A stretch of 64,000 bases of DNA from Pseudomonadota bacterium (lineage in GTDB: Bacteria > Pseudomonadota > Gammaproteobacteria > Steroidobacterales > Steroidobacteraceae), in assembly GCA_023417315.1 (NCBI GenBank), contig JAEZFW010000049.1:148729-212728 (forward strand), given 5' to 3'. The notes beneath the pieces were generated by a model. The model did no database searches. It worked only from the letters and a program-made list of their open reading frames with translations, and had not been told where the DNA came from. The first letter of the stretch is position 1. Every line of letters begins with the position of its first letter. Shown here piece after piece: positions 1 through 10,500 of this stretch. The translations under genes were made by a program, and so were the position numbers.

Positions 1-696
1 GTCGGTCGGGCCTCGGACGGCAATGGGTTTGGAGAACGTACCCTTGCCGAGCTGACTGATCGCGTTGTCGATTTGGCGAATCGGCCTCAGCAGGACGAAT
101 GTGAACAATGTGACGAGCGCGGCCGTGAGAAGGATGACGGCGGCCGACTGCCAGAATAGGTACTGCTGTGTTTCTGCCGTAGCCGCTTGCAGCCCAGAGA
201 GTCCGGATTCGACTTGTTCGTTCGTTGCAGCAGAAAGCTGGAATGCTGCCGCCCACATCGAATCGAATGCATCGACGGCATCGGCGATCGCTTCGGGCGT
301 TTGTGGCACGCGAGCCATGAGCGCGGCATCGACGCGACGCAACGCACCGCGCATAGCGCTGACGTGCGTGGTTCGGAATGGATCGTCCGCGACGGCCTCG
401 ATGGTTTCGAGCGTGACCAGCAATCGCTCGCGACCTTCGCGGTACACCTGCAGCAACGCGGGATCGTTGAGGACCTGATACAGCTTCGCGCTGCGTTCCA
501 TCGGCGCGATCTGCTGGAAGAGTTGCTGAGTGTAGTGCGTCGTCTCGACGCCGCTTCTTACGAGCGTTTCACTCTGACGCGCGAGATCTCGCACTTTCGT
601 CGCGCCGATCACGACCGCGAGCAACAGCGGCACGGTGACGAGTGCGAAGCCTGTGAGCAGCAGGCTGTTGAGCGATTTGGGCCGTGGCCAGCGCAT
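1..696 (-). CDS. Sensor histidine kinase, N-terminal part, GlrK/QseE-like (cut by window edge)
   Basis: The reverse strand is open from an ATG at 696 to the window edge, giving 232 residues of an unfinished protein. Residues 12-32 form a membrane segment, about 33-183 a helical periplasmic domain, and 184-202 a second membrane segment. A HAMP linker follows, starting RPIRQIDNAISQLGKGTF. This layout is that of a membrane two-component sensor kinase; the HAMP wording, ending in KPIAVRGPTD, resembles GlrK/QseE kinases, which pair with a GlrR/QseF sigma-54 activator. The kinase core lies outside the window, so enzymatic activity cannot be confirmed. It starts 17 bases after the galE stop on the same strand, so the two may be cotranscribed. 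A chemoreceptor is a less likely alternative. Confidence 0.8.
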   Translation of the reverse strand, partial: MRWPRPKSLNSLLLTGFALVTVPLLLAVVIGATKVRDLARQSETLVRSGVETTHYTQQLFQQIAPMERSAKLYQVLNDPALLQVYREGRERLLVTLETIEAVADDPFRTTHVSAMRGALRRVDAALMARVPQTPEAIADAVDAFDSMWAAAFQLSAATNEQVESGLSGLQAATAETQQYLFWQSAAVILLTAALVTLFTFVLLRPIRQIDNAISQLGKGTFSKPIAVRGPTD

Positions 697-713
697 GCGT
701 GTTTAGGCCGCTT

Positions 714-1709
714 CTAATTCCTTTGCAGCTCCGGCTCTGCCATCAACCGTTGCTCCCATTGCAATTGCGAGCGCACGATCGTTTCCAAGTCGTCATGCTT
801 CGGCGCCCACCCCAGGGTCGAGCGAATTCGGTCGGCCTTCGCGACGAGCGTCGGCGGGTCACCGGCGCGCCGCGGCTTCTCTTCAGTCCGGATCGGCTGC
901 CCGTGAAGGCGGTTCACCATCGATACAACTTCGCGAACGCTATAGCCGTGACCGTACCCGCAGTTCAAGGTGACGGAAGTGCCGGACTGCCGCAGATAGT
1001 CGAGCGCCTTCACGTGGGCATCGGCCAAGTCCTCCACATGAATATAGTCGCGCACGCCAGTACCATCCGGGGTGTCGTAGTCGGTCCCAAAGATGTACAG
1101 GCGCTCGCGCTTGCCCACGGCCACTTCACAAGCAACCTTGGTCAGAAGGGTGGCATTGATGGTGCTTTGGCCGATTCGCCCGCCTGGATCGCTGCCGGCC
1201 ACGTTGAAGTAGCGTAGGACGACATAGCGCAGCCCACTCGCAGCGGCGAGGTCGCGAAGCATCCACTCGCTCATGAGCTTCGACATACCGTACGGATTGA
1301 TCGGCGACGTAGCGCTGTCTTCCGCCGCAGCGCCACTGGCGGGAATGCCGTAGACAGCCGCCGTGGACGAGAAGACGAAGTGCTTCACGTTCGCTTCCTG
1401 GCAGCACTGCAGAAGGCTTCTCGTGGAGCACGTGTTGTTGCCGTAGTACTTGAGCGGATTTGAAACCGATTCCGGCACGATCGTGTGTGCGGCGAAATGC
1501 ATGACCGTTTCGACTCGATGCTCGCGCAGGATCTGGTTCACGAGATCCTTGTCACCGGTGTCCCCGACGACGAGCGGCGCACCCACGACTGCCGAGCGAA
1601 ATCCGGTCGAGAGATTGTCCAGGACGATGACTTTTTCGTTGCGCTCGCGCAGTTGGCGAACGACGTGACTACCTATGTATCCGGCGCCGCCGGTGACGAG
1701 AATGCTCAT
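714..1709 (-). CDS. galE: UDP-glucose 4-epimerase
   Basis: The product interconverts UDP-glucose and UDP-galactose in the cytoplasm, supplying galactose units for surface polysaccharides. The 331-residue protein opens with the Rossmann motif TGGAGYIGSH at residues 5-14. It carries the short-chain dehydrogenase/epimerase catalytic pair in YGMSK, and the downstream signatures RYFNVAGSDP and GTGVRDYIHVEDLA, which are typical of GalE. Length matches the family (about 338). The reading frame is open a further 36 codons upstream, but MSILVTGGAGYIG is the conventional start, so 1709 is chosen. It is divergent from srkA and upstream of the sensor kinase. Confidence 0.95.
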   Translation of the reverse strand: MSILVTGGAGYIGSHVVRQLRERNEKVIVLDNLSTGFRSAVVGAPLVVGDTGDKDLVNQILREHRVETVMHFAAHTIVPESVSNPLKYYGNNTCSTRSLLQCCQEANVKHFVFSSTAAVYGIPASGAAAEDSATSPINPYGMSKLMSEWMLRDLAAASGLRYVVLRYFNVAGSDPGGRIGQSTINATLLTKVACEVAVGKRERLYIFGTDYDTPDGTGVRDYIHVEDLADAHVKALDYLRQSGTSVTLNCGYGHGYSVREVVSMVNRLHGQPIRTEEKPRRAGDPPTLVAKADRIRSTLGWAPKHDDLETIVRSQLQWEQRLMAEPELQRN

Positions 1710-1898
1710 GCAATGTAAAGATCTTGATGAAGGAAGTTGGGAGTCGAAAGGCGGAAGATTAGCCTGGATAGCGTCGCTTCGGGAGAGAATCTGACATGTT
1801 CCCAGGGCCGCTCGCACGTAACATGACGCCCCCGTGGATAGGCCGCTTCGCTTCAGTTCTCAGTGAATACTCGCGACACGTAAGCATTACCCTTCCTA

Positions 1899-2882
1899 AT
1901 GGCAAACCCGCATCCCTACGACCGTTTGACGCCAGATGTGATCATTGCCGCGGTCGAAGCCGTCGGCTGGATCTCGGATCGTCGCATCCTCGCGCTCAAC
2001 AGCTATGAAAATCGCGTCTACCAAGTGGGTGTCGAGCAATCGCAGCCCGTTGTCGTGAAATTCTACCGACCAGGACGTTGGAGCGATGCCGCGATCCAAG
2101 AAGAGCATGGGTTCGCGTTGGAATTGGCAGCGGCCGAAGTCCCGGTTGTGCCGCCATTGGTAGTTCAGGGGAAGACGCTGTTCGAATACGAAGGCTTCCG
2201 GTATGCGATGTTCGAGCGCCGGGGCGGGCGCTGGCCGGAGCTCGGTACGCGCACCGAACGCGAGTGGATGGGACGCTTTCTGGGTCGCATCCATGTCATC
2301 GGACGTCGGCAGCGCTTTCGGCATCGCGAACGGCTGGATATCGAACGCATGGGCGCGCAAGCGCGCGAGTATCTACTCGACGAAGGATGGATACCGGCGC
2401 ACTTGGAATCCGCGTACGAATCGCTGACCTCCGATCTGGTGCAAGAGATACGGCATGCCTTCGAATCGGCGCGCGGATTTGCAGAGCTTCGACTGCACGG
2501 CGATTGTCACCGCGGCAACGTTCTTTGGACGGACACTGGACCTCACTTCGTGGATCTCGACGATTGCATCACCGGCCCTGCGATTCAGGACCTGTGGATG
2601 CTGCTCTCCGGTAGTCGCAACGAAATGGGTGAGCAACTCGCGCAATTACTCGAGGGCTACACGCAATTCGGCGATTTCGATCCTCGTGAGCTCATCCTTA
2701 TCGAAAGCTTGCGTACGTTGCGCATGATGAATTATTCCGCGTGGCTCGCGCGCCGCTGGGCCGATCCCGCGTTTCCAGCGGCCTTCCCTTGGTTCACTGA
2801 ACCGCGGTATTGGGAAAACCAAGTGCTCGCATTACGCGAGCAGCTGGCCGCGATTGCCGAGGGTCCCATCCAACTTCGGTGA
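1899..2882 (+). CDS. srkA: Stress response kinase A (YihE/RdoA family)
   Basis: This is a cytoplasmic APH/choline-kinase-fold Ser/Thr protein kinase. In E. coli SrkA (YihE) protects against stress-induced death and acts with the Cpx response. At 327 residues it matches the E. coli protein closely. Visible signatures are LNSYENRVYQVG near the N-terminus (nucleotide-binding region), VVVKFYRPGRW with the ATP-binding lysine, the catalytic loop LHGDCHRGNVLW and the metal-binding FVDLDDC. The start ATG at 1899 gives MANPHPYDRLTPD, which matches the family N-terminus. In many gammaproteobacteria srkA lies upstream of dsbA; here dsbA is not adjacent and a lipoprotein gene follows. Confidence 0.95.
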   Translation: MANPHPYDRLTPDVIIAAVEAVGWISDRRILALNSYENRVYQVGVEQSQPVVVKFYRPGRWSDAAIQEEHGFALELAAAEVPVVPPLVVQGKTLFEYEGFRYAMFERRGGRWPELGTRTEREWMGRFLGRIHVIGRRQRFRHRERLDIERMGAQAREYLLDEGWIPAHLESAYESLTSDLVQEIRHAFESARGFAELRLHGDCHRGNVLWTDTGPHFVDLDDCITGPAIQDLWMLLSGSRNEMGEQLAQLLEGYTQFGDFDPRELILIESLRTLRMMNYSAWLARRWADPAFPAAFPWFTEPRYWENQVLALREQLAAIAEGPIQLR

Positions 2883-3016
2883 CATCCGCGCCGCTAGGCC
2901 TGAACGGGGCGTGAACCGCGCAGTCGTTCGCAACGCGTGCACCCGGCAATTCTCGGCCTTGCCGCTGTGTGATAGCGTCGGCGTCTTCATGGACTGCCCT
3001 CACGGGCATAGAACAG

Positions 3017-4726
3017 ATGAATTCAATTCGAACCCACGCACTGCGTCTGCTCTTGATCGTCGGTTGCGCCTTCACGCTCTCGGGTTGCGGAGGCGGCGGT
3101 GGCGGTGACGACACGCCCCCGCCCTCAGGGGGTGACGTAACGATTTCCGGCCGCATCTCATTCGATCGACCGCCCTTCAACACCGAGCTCGAGACCGGAC
3201 TGAATATGGCGAGTCCGGTCGAGATGCCGGCGCGTGACGTTGTCGTCGAGATCATCGATGCGGGTTCCTCTGCGGTGCTCGGCTCCACCACGACGAATGC
3301 GTCTGGAGATTACAGCGTCGCTGTACCTGCAAATCGCAGTGCCTTCGTTCGAGCGAAGGCGCAGATGCTGAGAAACAGCGGCACGCCAAACTGGAATTTT
3401 CGTGTGCTGAACAACACGAACAGCGATGCCTTGTATGCGCTCGATGGCAGCGCGTTCAACACGGGCACGGCCGCCAGCACTCGTAACCTGCGCGCAGCGA
3501 CAGGATGGGGGACGAATAGCTATACGGGCACGCGGGCTGCGGCGCCGTTCGCGATTCTCGATACCGTGTATCGCGCCAAGGAGCTCATTCTTACCGCGGA
3601 TCCAAACGCGGCGTTCGCGAATCTCGACTTCTTTTGGAGCCCGGACAATCGAGCGACCGTCAATCGATTCTGCCCGGACACGGGCGACATCGGAACCACG
3701 TTCTATCAGGTCTCCGGTACCAGCGACGAATGTGCAACACCTGCCGAGTTGCCGGCTGGCATCTATGTGCTCGGATCCTTCGACAGCGGTTCAGGCGACA
3801 CCGACGAATTCGATCAGCACGTGATCGCGCACGAGTTCGGCCATTATTTCGAGGATCGCTTCTCTCGATCGGATTCGCTGGGCGGCTCTCACAATGGCAC
3901 GGATCGTTTGGATCTTCGCGTCGCCTTCGGAGAAGGGTGGGGCAACGCGTTCGCAGGGATGTCCGTCCAGGATCCGCAGTATCGAGATTCGATGAGCGGC
4001 GTCGATTTCGATTTTGGCCTGAACCTGGAGAGCGATGATCCGCGCGCCGAAGGTTGGTTCTCAGAGCTTTCAGTCGGCGAGATCATCTGGGACATTTACG
4101 ACTCGGTTGCAGAACCTCATGACACGATCGCGCTCGGTTTCACGCCTATCTTCCAGACGATGACGGGCCCGCAGGTCACGACGGATGCGCTCACGAGCAT
4201 CTTCTCTTTCGCAACGGGCATGCGCCAGACCAGCTCGGCGGATGCAGCCGCGATCAACGCACTGCTCACGGCGGAGAACATCGCGACGACAGATGAGTTC
4301 GCAACAGCCGAAGGTAACGATGGCGGCAATGCGGACGTTCTGCCGATTTACCGACCTTCGCCCGACGGGATGCAGGTACCCGTCTGCGTGTCTGCGACCT
4401 CGACCTCGGGTACCTCCGACAACAACAAGCTTGGCAATCGCAAGTTCTTCCGTTTCGTGAATCAAAGTGCCAGATTGGTGACGATAACGGCGAGGGGTGC
4501 AGTGAATCAGGAAGTGCCGAACAGTGTTGCGGCGACGGATCCGGACATTTTCCTCTTCCGCCGCGGTGCTATCGTCGCGGCCGGGATCACGGATGGAGAT
4601 TCAACGGAGACGCTCGATCAGATCGCGGTCGCAGCAGGTACACACATCATCGAAGTCTATGACTTCGATCTTCAGTTCAACGCGTCCACGACGCGGTGCA
4701 TGACGCTCTCGATCACAGGCAACTGA
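3017..4726 (+). CDS. Secreted lipoprotein with a zinc-metallopeptidase HEFGH motif
   Basis: The 569-residue product starts with a lipoprotein signal: basic MNSIRTHALR, a hydrophobic core, then the lipobox LSGC followed by a run of glycines. An upstream in-frame start adds 16 residues but would bury the signal, so 3017 is preferred. An Ig/carboxypeptidase-regulatory-like segment (about residues 40-110) precedes the domain containing VIAHEFGHYFEDRF. HExxH is the zinc-binding motif of gluzincin/metzincin peptidases, and the later GEGWGNAFAGM may supply the third ligand glutamate. The C-terminal 130 residues resemble a pre-peptidase beta-sandwich. The likely role is an outer-membrane-anchored or exposed peptidase. 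Family and substrate are unknown to me. Confidence 0.75.
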   Translation: MNSIRTHALRLLLIVGCAFTLSGCGGGGGGDDTPPPSGGDVTISGRISFDRPPFNTELETGLNMASPVEMPARDVVVEIIDAGSSAVLGSTTTNASGDYSVAVPANRSAFVRAKAQMLRNSGTPNWNFRVLNNTNSDALYALDGSAFNTGTAASTRNLRAATGWGTNSYTGTRAAAPFAILDTVYRAKELILTADPNAAFANLDFFWSPDNRATVNRFCPDTGDIGTTFYQVSGTSDECATPAELPAGIYVLGSFDSGSGDTDEFDQHVIAHEFGHYFEDRFSRSDSLGGSHNGTDRLDLRVAFGEGWGNAFAGMSVQDPQYRDSMSGVDFDFGLNLESDDPRAEGWFSELSVGEIIWDIYDSVAEPHDTIALGFTPIFQTMTGPQVTTDALTSIFSFATGMRQTSSADAAAINALLTAENIATTDEFATAEGNDGGNADVLPIYRPSPDGMQVPVCVSATSTSGTSDNNKLGNRKFFRFVNQSARLVTITARGAVNQEVPNSVAATDPDIFLFRRGAIVAAGITDGDSTETLDQIAVAAGTHIIEVYDFDLQFNASTTRCMTLSITGN

Positions 4727-4766
4727 TCGGATCCAACGAAAATTGAACGTGCAGGGGTAACTCAGG

Positions 4767-5354
4767 ATGAATCGGCTAGCGTTCTTCGGTTTGGTTCTTG
4801 GCTTCGCGATGACGATCGCTGGGTGTGGTTCGGAGCCGGAGCCCGATGCTACTCAGGCTGCAGCACCAGCGCCCCAGCCTGCAGCTGCGCCAGTTCAGCA
4901 GGCAGACGATCCGACAGCGCGCATGGCACGCGCAGTTGGGGACGGTAAGCCGGGCGCGGCGGTCGATCTACGCTATGACATCACTGCTAAACCCGAAGTT
5001 GGTGTGCCCACCGAGGTCGCCATCGCGTTCGTGCCTCGAGCCGGCGTGGACGCCCTCGATGCGACGATCACGGGGATGGAGGGCATTACCGTCGCGGGCG
5101 ATTTGAAAGCGCATTTCGACAAAGTCCAGGCGGGGAATGCGTACGAGCACAAGATTTCACTTCTCCCGGAGAGAACGGGCGTCTACTACATCACCGTCGA
5201 GGTCATCACGACGCTCGGTGGGGCAGCGGTGGGGCGCACGTATTCAATCCCGTTCGTCGTGGGTTCGCCTTCAGCGCAACGCAAGGCAGATCCACCCCAA
5301 GACGCATCGGGGCAGCCGATCGAGTCGATGAAGGCGCGGGAAAGCGGCGGCTGA
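4767..5354 (+). CDS. Lipoprotein of unknown function
   Basis: The 195-residue product has a lipoprotein signal peptide (MNRLAFFGLVLGFAMTIAGC), with the acylated cysteine at residue 20. An Ala/Pro/Gln-rich linker to about residue 45 is followed by a compact beta-rich domain of about 120 residues. I do not recognise a family. It starts 40 bases after the metallopeptidase-like lipoprotein gene on the same strand, so the two probably form a small operon of envelope proteins. The C-terminal 25 residues are polar and probably disordered. Confidence 0.75.
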   Translation: MNRLAFFGLVLGFAMTIAGCGSEPEPDATQAAAPAPQPAAAPVQQADDPTARMARAVGDGKPGAAVDLRYDITAKPEVGVPTEVAIAFVPRAGVDALDATITGMEGITVAGDLKAHFDKVQAGNAYEHKISLLPERTGVYYITVEVITTLGGAAVGRTYSIPFVVGSPSAQRKADPPQDASGQPIESMKARESGG

Positions 5355-5469
5355 CCGTCGCGAACTGCTCAGGGCAGGGCAGACCTGCGCAAAATTGCAG
5401 TCCGGAGGGTGTTTTAGGGCTTTAGAGGCAGCTTCAGGGATCCTCGTACGCCTTTTTCGCGTCTGACGA

Positions 5470-5497
5470 CCCCCTACCCCCTAATCATTACCCCCTA
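5470..5497 (+). repeat. Period-7 direct repeat (CCCCCTA word) without a matching inverted arm
   Basis: Four successive heptads read CCCCCTA, CCCCCTA, ATCATTA, CCCCCTA, placed 44 bases before the typA start. I see no GGGGGTAG-type complementary arm nearby. It shares the strict 7-nt register of the inverted-repeat elements elsewhere in this window and may be a half-element or a decayed one. It could also act in the typA 5' leader. Confidence 0.6.
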
Positions 5498-5540
5498 CTT
5501 CCGATACCATGCGCGACCTTTTTCCCCGTAAGCCGCGCCC

Positions 5541-7376
5541 GTGTCCACCTCGAAGCTCCGCAATATCGCCATCATCGCGCACGTCGATCATGGCAAGACG
5601 ACCCTCGTCGATCAGCTCCTGAAGCAGTCGGGCACGCTCGATGCGCGCAAGGCCACGCCCGAGCGAGTCATGGATTCGAACGCGCTCGAGCGTGAGCGCG
5701 GCATCACGATCCTCGCGAAGAACACCGCCATTCGCTGGCGCGACTATCGCATCAACATCGTGGACACACCGGGTCACGCGGACTTCGGCGGTGAGGTCGA
5801 GCGTGTGTTGTCGATGGTCGATTGCGTCCTGCTCCTCGTCGACGCCGTCGACGGACCGATGCCACAAACGCGCTTCGTGACGCAGAAGGCCTTCAGTCAC
5901 GGACTGCGTCCGATCGTCGTCATCAACAAGATCGATCGTGACGAGGCGCGCCCGAGCTGGGTGCTCGATCAAACGTTCGATCTGTTCGACAAGCTCGGTG
6001 CGAGTGAGGAGCAGCTCGATTTTCCCGTCGTCTATGCGTCCGCGTTGCGTGGCTTCGCCGGCAACGACCCAAAACAACTCGCATCGGATATGACGCCGTT
6101 GTTCGAAGCGATCGTGAAGCACTGCCCGCCGCCGAGCGTAGATGAGGAAGGACCTCTGCAATTGCAGGTGAGTCAGCTCGATTACTCGAGCTATGTCGGG
6201 GCGATCGGCATTGGCCGCATCAAGCGCGGCAAGATTCGCCGCAACAGCCCCGTTGCGGTCGTCGACCGCGACGGCAATGTGCGTAACGAGCGCATCATTC
6301 AGGTCCTGGGTTTTCTCGGCCTCGATCGCGTCGAAGTGGAGGAAGCATCGGCAGGCGACATCGTCGCGTTCGCCGGTATCGAGCGGCCCCAGATCTCCGA
6401 CACGATCTGTGACCCTGCACGTCCGGAAGGACTGACGCCGCTCGTGGTCGACGAACCCACGATCAGCATGACATTCGAGGTGAACACATCGCCGTTCTGC
6501 GGTCGCGAGGGCAAGTACGTCACGAGCCGTCAGATTCGCGAGCGCCTGATGCGCGAGGTCATGCACAACGTCGCGCTGCGCGTCGAGGAAACCGACGATC
6601 CGGATAAGTTTCGAGTGTACGGTCGCGGCGAGCTGCACCTAGGCGTGTTGCTCGAGAACATGCGTCGCGAAGGATACGAGCTAGCGGTCTCGCGTCCCCG
6701 CGTAGTCGTGAAGGAGATCGACGGAAGGCCGTGCGAGCCATTCGAAACGCTCGCGATCGATCTGGACGAGAGCTCGCAAGGCGCAGTGATGCAGGCGCTA
6801 GGCGAGCGCGGCGGGCAGCTCACGGGCATGCAACCCGACGGCAAGGGCCGCGTGCGGCTCGACTACATGATTCCGTCGCGCGGGCTGATCGGCTTTCAAA
6901 CCGATTTCCGCACGTTGACATCGGGCACAGGCCTCATGCACCACATCTTCGACCACTTCGGTCCGGTGCTGGACCGTGAGATCGGCCAACGTCAAAACGG
7001 CGTGCTCATCTCGAACGGGCAGGGCAAGGCGCTCGCATATGCACTGTTCAACCTGCAGGAGCGCGGTCGCTTGATGGTCGCGCACGGCGATGATGTGTAC
7101 GAAGGACAGGTCATCGGCATCCACAGTCGCGACAACGATCTCGTCGTGAACCCGCTCAAGGCGAAGAAGCTAACGAACATTCGTGCAGCAGGGCGCGATG
7201 AGAACATCATTCTCACGCCCCCGATCCGCTTCACGCTGGAGCAGGCAATGGAGTTCATCGCCGACGACGAGCTCGTCGAAGTCACTCCTGGCCAGATCCG
7301 TCTTCGCAAGCGCCAGCTCAAGGAGCACGAGCGCAAGCGGGCCGGCCGGGCGGAAGAGATGGACGAGGCGTCCTGA
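5541..7376 (+). CDS. typA: Ribosome-associated translational GTPase TypA/BipA
   Basis: TypA/BipA binds the ribosome and helps large-subunit assembly and translation under stress. The 611-residue protein has the G1 motif AHVDHGKTTL near residues 13-22, the switch/G2 ERERGITI, G3 DTPGHADFGGEV and G4 NKID, followed by EF-Tu-like domain 2, EF-G-like domains and the TypA-specific C-terminal domain ending in a basic tail. Length matches the family. The start is GTG at 5541 (VSTSKLRNIAIIAHVDHGK in frame). No clear Shine-Dalgarno sequence precedes it, but the N-terminus aligns with known TypA proteins. It sits alone between unrelated genes. Confidence 0.97.
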   Translation: MSTSKLRNIAIIAHVDHGKTTLVDQLLKQSGTLDARKATPERVMDSNALERERGITILAKNTAIRWRDYRINIVDTPGHADFGGEVERVLSMVDCVLLLVDAVDGPMPQTRFVTQKAFSHGLRPIVVINKIDRDEARPSWVLDQTFDLFDKLGASEEQLDFPVVYASALRGFAGNDPKQLASDMTPLFEAIVKHCPPPSVDEEGPLQLQVSQLDYSSYVGAIGIGRIKRGKIRRNSPVAVVDRDGNVRNERIIQVLGFLGLDRVEVEEASAGDIVAFAGIERPQISDTICDPARPEGLTPLVVDEPTISMTFEVNTSPFCGREGKYVTSRQIRERLMREVMHNVALRVEETDDPDKFRVYGRGELHLGVLLENMRREGYELAVSRPRVVVKEIDGRPCEPFETLAIDLDESSQGAVMQALGERGGQLTGMQPDGKGRVRLDYMIPSRGLIGFQTDFRTLTSGTGLMHHIFDHFGPVLDREIGQRQNGVLISNGQGKALAYALFNLQERGRLMVAHGDDVYEGQVIGIHSRDNDLVVNPLKAKKLTNIRAAGRDENIILTPPIRFTLEQAMEFIADDELVEVTPGQIRLRKRQLKEHERKRAGRAEEMDEAS

Positions 7377-7581
7377 CGTTCCTAGGAGCGTGCTGAAGCG
7401 TTCTCCCTGGTGCGCGGATGAGCGGAGGCAGTCGAGCCGATTCGACATAAACACTCGCGCCTGTTCACAATTTTCTGCGCTCGTTCGGCCCAAAACGCGA
7501 GCTGCTTCACACTCGGCTTGCCTGTGCAGCGCCTAGCATCCGGCATTCGCTCACATATGTATAAGGCAACCCACGGAAACG

Positions 7582-10500
7582 TTGGGCCGCGACCAAACGA
7601 TGCATCGGCTGCTCGACAGGCAGGTCTCAGACGCGACCGGCTCGGACGGCGAGTTCGACCTCGCCAAGTTCCTTGCCTCAGTCGAGCGCACCTATAACCG
7701 GGCCGAGGACGAACGACGCGGCATCGTGCGATCGATGCAGCTCATGTCCGAGGAAGCGACCGCGCTCACCCGGGAAGTCAGAGAGAGCACAGGCTCGCAA
7801 TTACAAGCGGTCCTCGATCACGTCAAAGACGTGATCATGACGATCGACGGCGAAGGGCACATCGCCTCGCTCAACATGACCGGCGAGCGCGTGTTCGGCC
7901 ACACAGAATCCGAAGCGATCGGCCGCCCGCTCGCGTTCTTGTTGCCGCGCCTCGCCATCGATCAGTCCGTCTGCGAGGTGCTCGATCAGCTCGCCGCACG
8001 GCTCGAAGACACTCAAGTCGATCTAGCAGCGCACGAGACGATGGGCCAGCATGCGAACGGCGCGTTCTTCCCTGCTGAAATGGCAGTGAGCAAGACGATG
8101 CTCAATCGGCGCGTCGCGTATGTCGTCTGCCTTCGCGATACGACCGAGCGCAAGCGCGCGGAACTGATGGCCGCTGGCGAGCGGCGCGTCTTCGAAAGAC
8201 TTGCCGCCAACGTCGATCTACCCATTGCGCTCGAAGCGATCACCGATCTAGTCGAGCAAGTCGCGCCGGACTCGGTGTGCGCGATCCGCATGCTCGATCC
8301 CAGCGGTCAGCGACTACAGCATTGCGCAGGATCAGATTTGCCTGCCGCGTATGTCGCTGCGATGGAAGGCGTGCTCGTTGACGCCCGCAATGGCTCGTGC
8401 GCGGCTGCCATATTTCTGCAAAGGCAGGTCATCGTCGCCGACACCGAACGGGATGCACTCTGGGAGAACTGCCGCGGGGCAGTGCGCGCAGCCGGGTTCG
8501 TGAGCGCGTGGTCGACGCTCATTCATGCGTCGGACGGGAGAGTGCTCGGCACTTTGGCATTGTACTTCCGCACCTCGCGCAGTCCGGCGCGCCGCGATTT
8601 CGAGCTCATGGCGCGGATGACGCAGCTCGCGGGTATCGCGATCGAGCGCCGGCTCGCCGAAAACGCGCTGCGCGCGAGCGAAGCGCGCTATCGAAGGCTT
8701 TTCGACAACGTTCTCGAAGGCGTCTACAGCTCAACGAGAGACGGCAAGTTTGTGTCGGTCAATCCCGCGTTGGCGCGTATGGTCGGGTTGTCACCGGCCG
8801 AGTTGCTGTCCATGCCAACCTCGACGATCTATCACTCGCCAAAGGATCGCGAAACGATCATCGCGGTGCTCGAGCGCGACGGCGAGGTGCGCAATGCCGA
8901 ATTCCAGCTGCGCCGCGTGGACGGGACTGTGCTCACGGTCGTGGAAAGTGCGCGTGCCGTGCGCGACGAGCAGGGCGCGGTCATCGGCTACGAAGGAACG
9001 ATCTCGGACATCAGCGAGCGCAAGCGCGCCGAGACTGCGATCTTCGAGGAAAAGGAGAAAGCGCAAGTCACCCTGCAATCGATCGGCGATGCAGTGATCA
9101 CGACTGACGCCGACGGGCGGATCGAATACCTGAATCCGGTAGCCGAGGATCTGATTGGGTGGGATACGCGCGAGGTGAGTGGGAAGGCCTTACCCGAGGT
9201 GTTCACGATCCTGAATGAGGCAACGCGCGAGCCGCTGGAGGATCCGGTATCGCGATCCCTGCGTGAAGGTCGCGTGGTCACAGACGCTGACAATACTGTG
9301 CTCGTGAATCGTCGTGGACAGGAGATCGCAATTCAAGATTCGGCGGCGCCCATTCGTGACCGCGCGGGCCGCATCATCGGCGTCGTGATGGTGTTCCACG
9401 ATGTGAGCAAGGAGCGCCGCTTGCGACGAGCTCTTGCCTATCAAGCAAGTCACGATGTGCTCACGGGATTGATCAACCGTCGCGAGTTCGAGAATCGGCT
9501 CAACGAGGCGCTTCTGACAGCGCGTTCCGACCCGGGCGTCGCGCACGTGCTCCTCTACTTGGATCTAGATCAGTTCAAGCTCGTAAACGACACTTGCGGC
9601 CACCAGGCGGGCGATCGTCTGCTTAAAGAGATCACAGGGATTTTGCAGACGCGTGTGCGTGCGAAAGACACGATTGCGCGTCTGGGCGGCGATGAGTTCG
9701 GGATTCTCCTGCAGGACTGCACCGCTGATCGTGCCGCCAAGATCGCAGACGTGCTGCGACAGGCGATCCGCGAGTACCGTTTCGAGTGGCACGACGGCGC
9801 GATGAACGTCGGCGTGAGCATCGGCATCGTCGAGATCAACAGCACGAGCGAAAGCATCACGAACCTCATGAGCGCAGCGGACGTTGCGTGCTACGCAGCG
9901 AAAGATTCCGGCCGCAATCGAGTGCACCGCTATGAGCACGGCGCTGCGCCGGAACGCCATCGTGAGATGCAATGGGTGTCCCGCCTGACGCGTGCGTGTG
10001 AAGAGAATCGGCTCGAGCTGTACTACCAGCCGATCGTGCCGATCGGCGCGAACCGCGATTCGCGGGGACACTACGAGTTGCTGCTGCGGATGCGTGGGGA
10101 AAATGGCCAGCTCGTGCAGCCCGCTGAGTTCATCCCGGCAGCCGAACGCTACAACATCATGCCGATGATCGATAGATGGGTCGTGAGTCAGGCGCTCGGC
10201 GCACTCGCGCACTATCGAGGCGATGGCGATTTCCGAACCGGCTACACGCTTGCGATCAACCTCTCGGGCACCTCGCTCAATGACGACCGCTTCCTCGAGT
10301 TCTTGATCAATGAGCTGCAGACGCACGATTTGAGCCCCGGCGCTGTTTGTTTCGAGATCACAGAGACAGCGGCAATCTCGAACTTGCCTAACGTCGTGCA
10401 CTTCATGCGCGAGTTCCGGGCGCGAGGGTGCCAGTTCTCGCTCGATGATTTCGGCAGCGGACTGTCTTCGTTCATGTATCTGAAGAATCTTCCAGTCGAC

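Noticed and set aside
1710..1898. Regulatory sites in the divergent galE-srkA gap
   Set aside because: No promoter with acceptable -35, spacing and -10 and no clear palindrome could be identified by eye.
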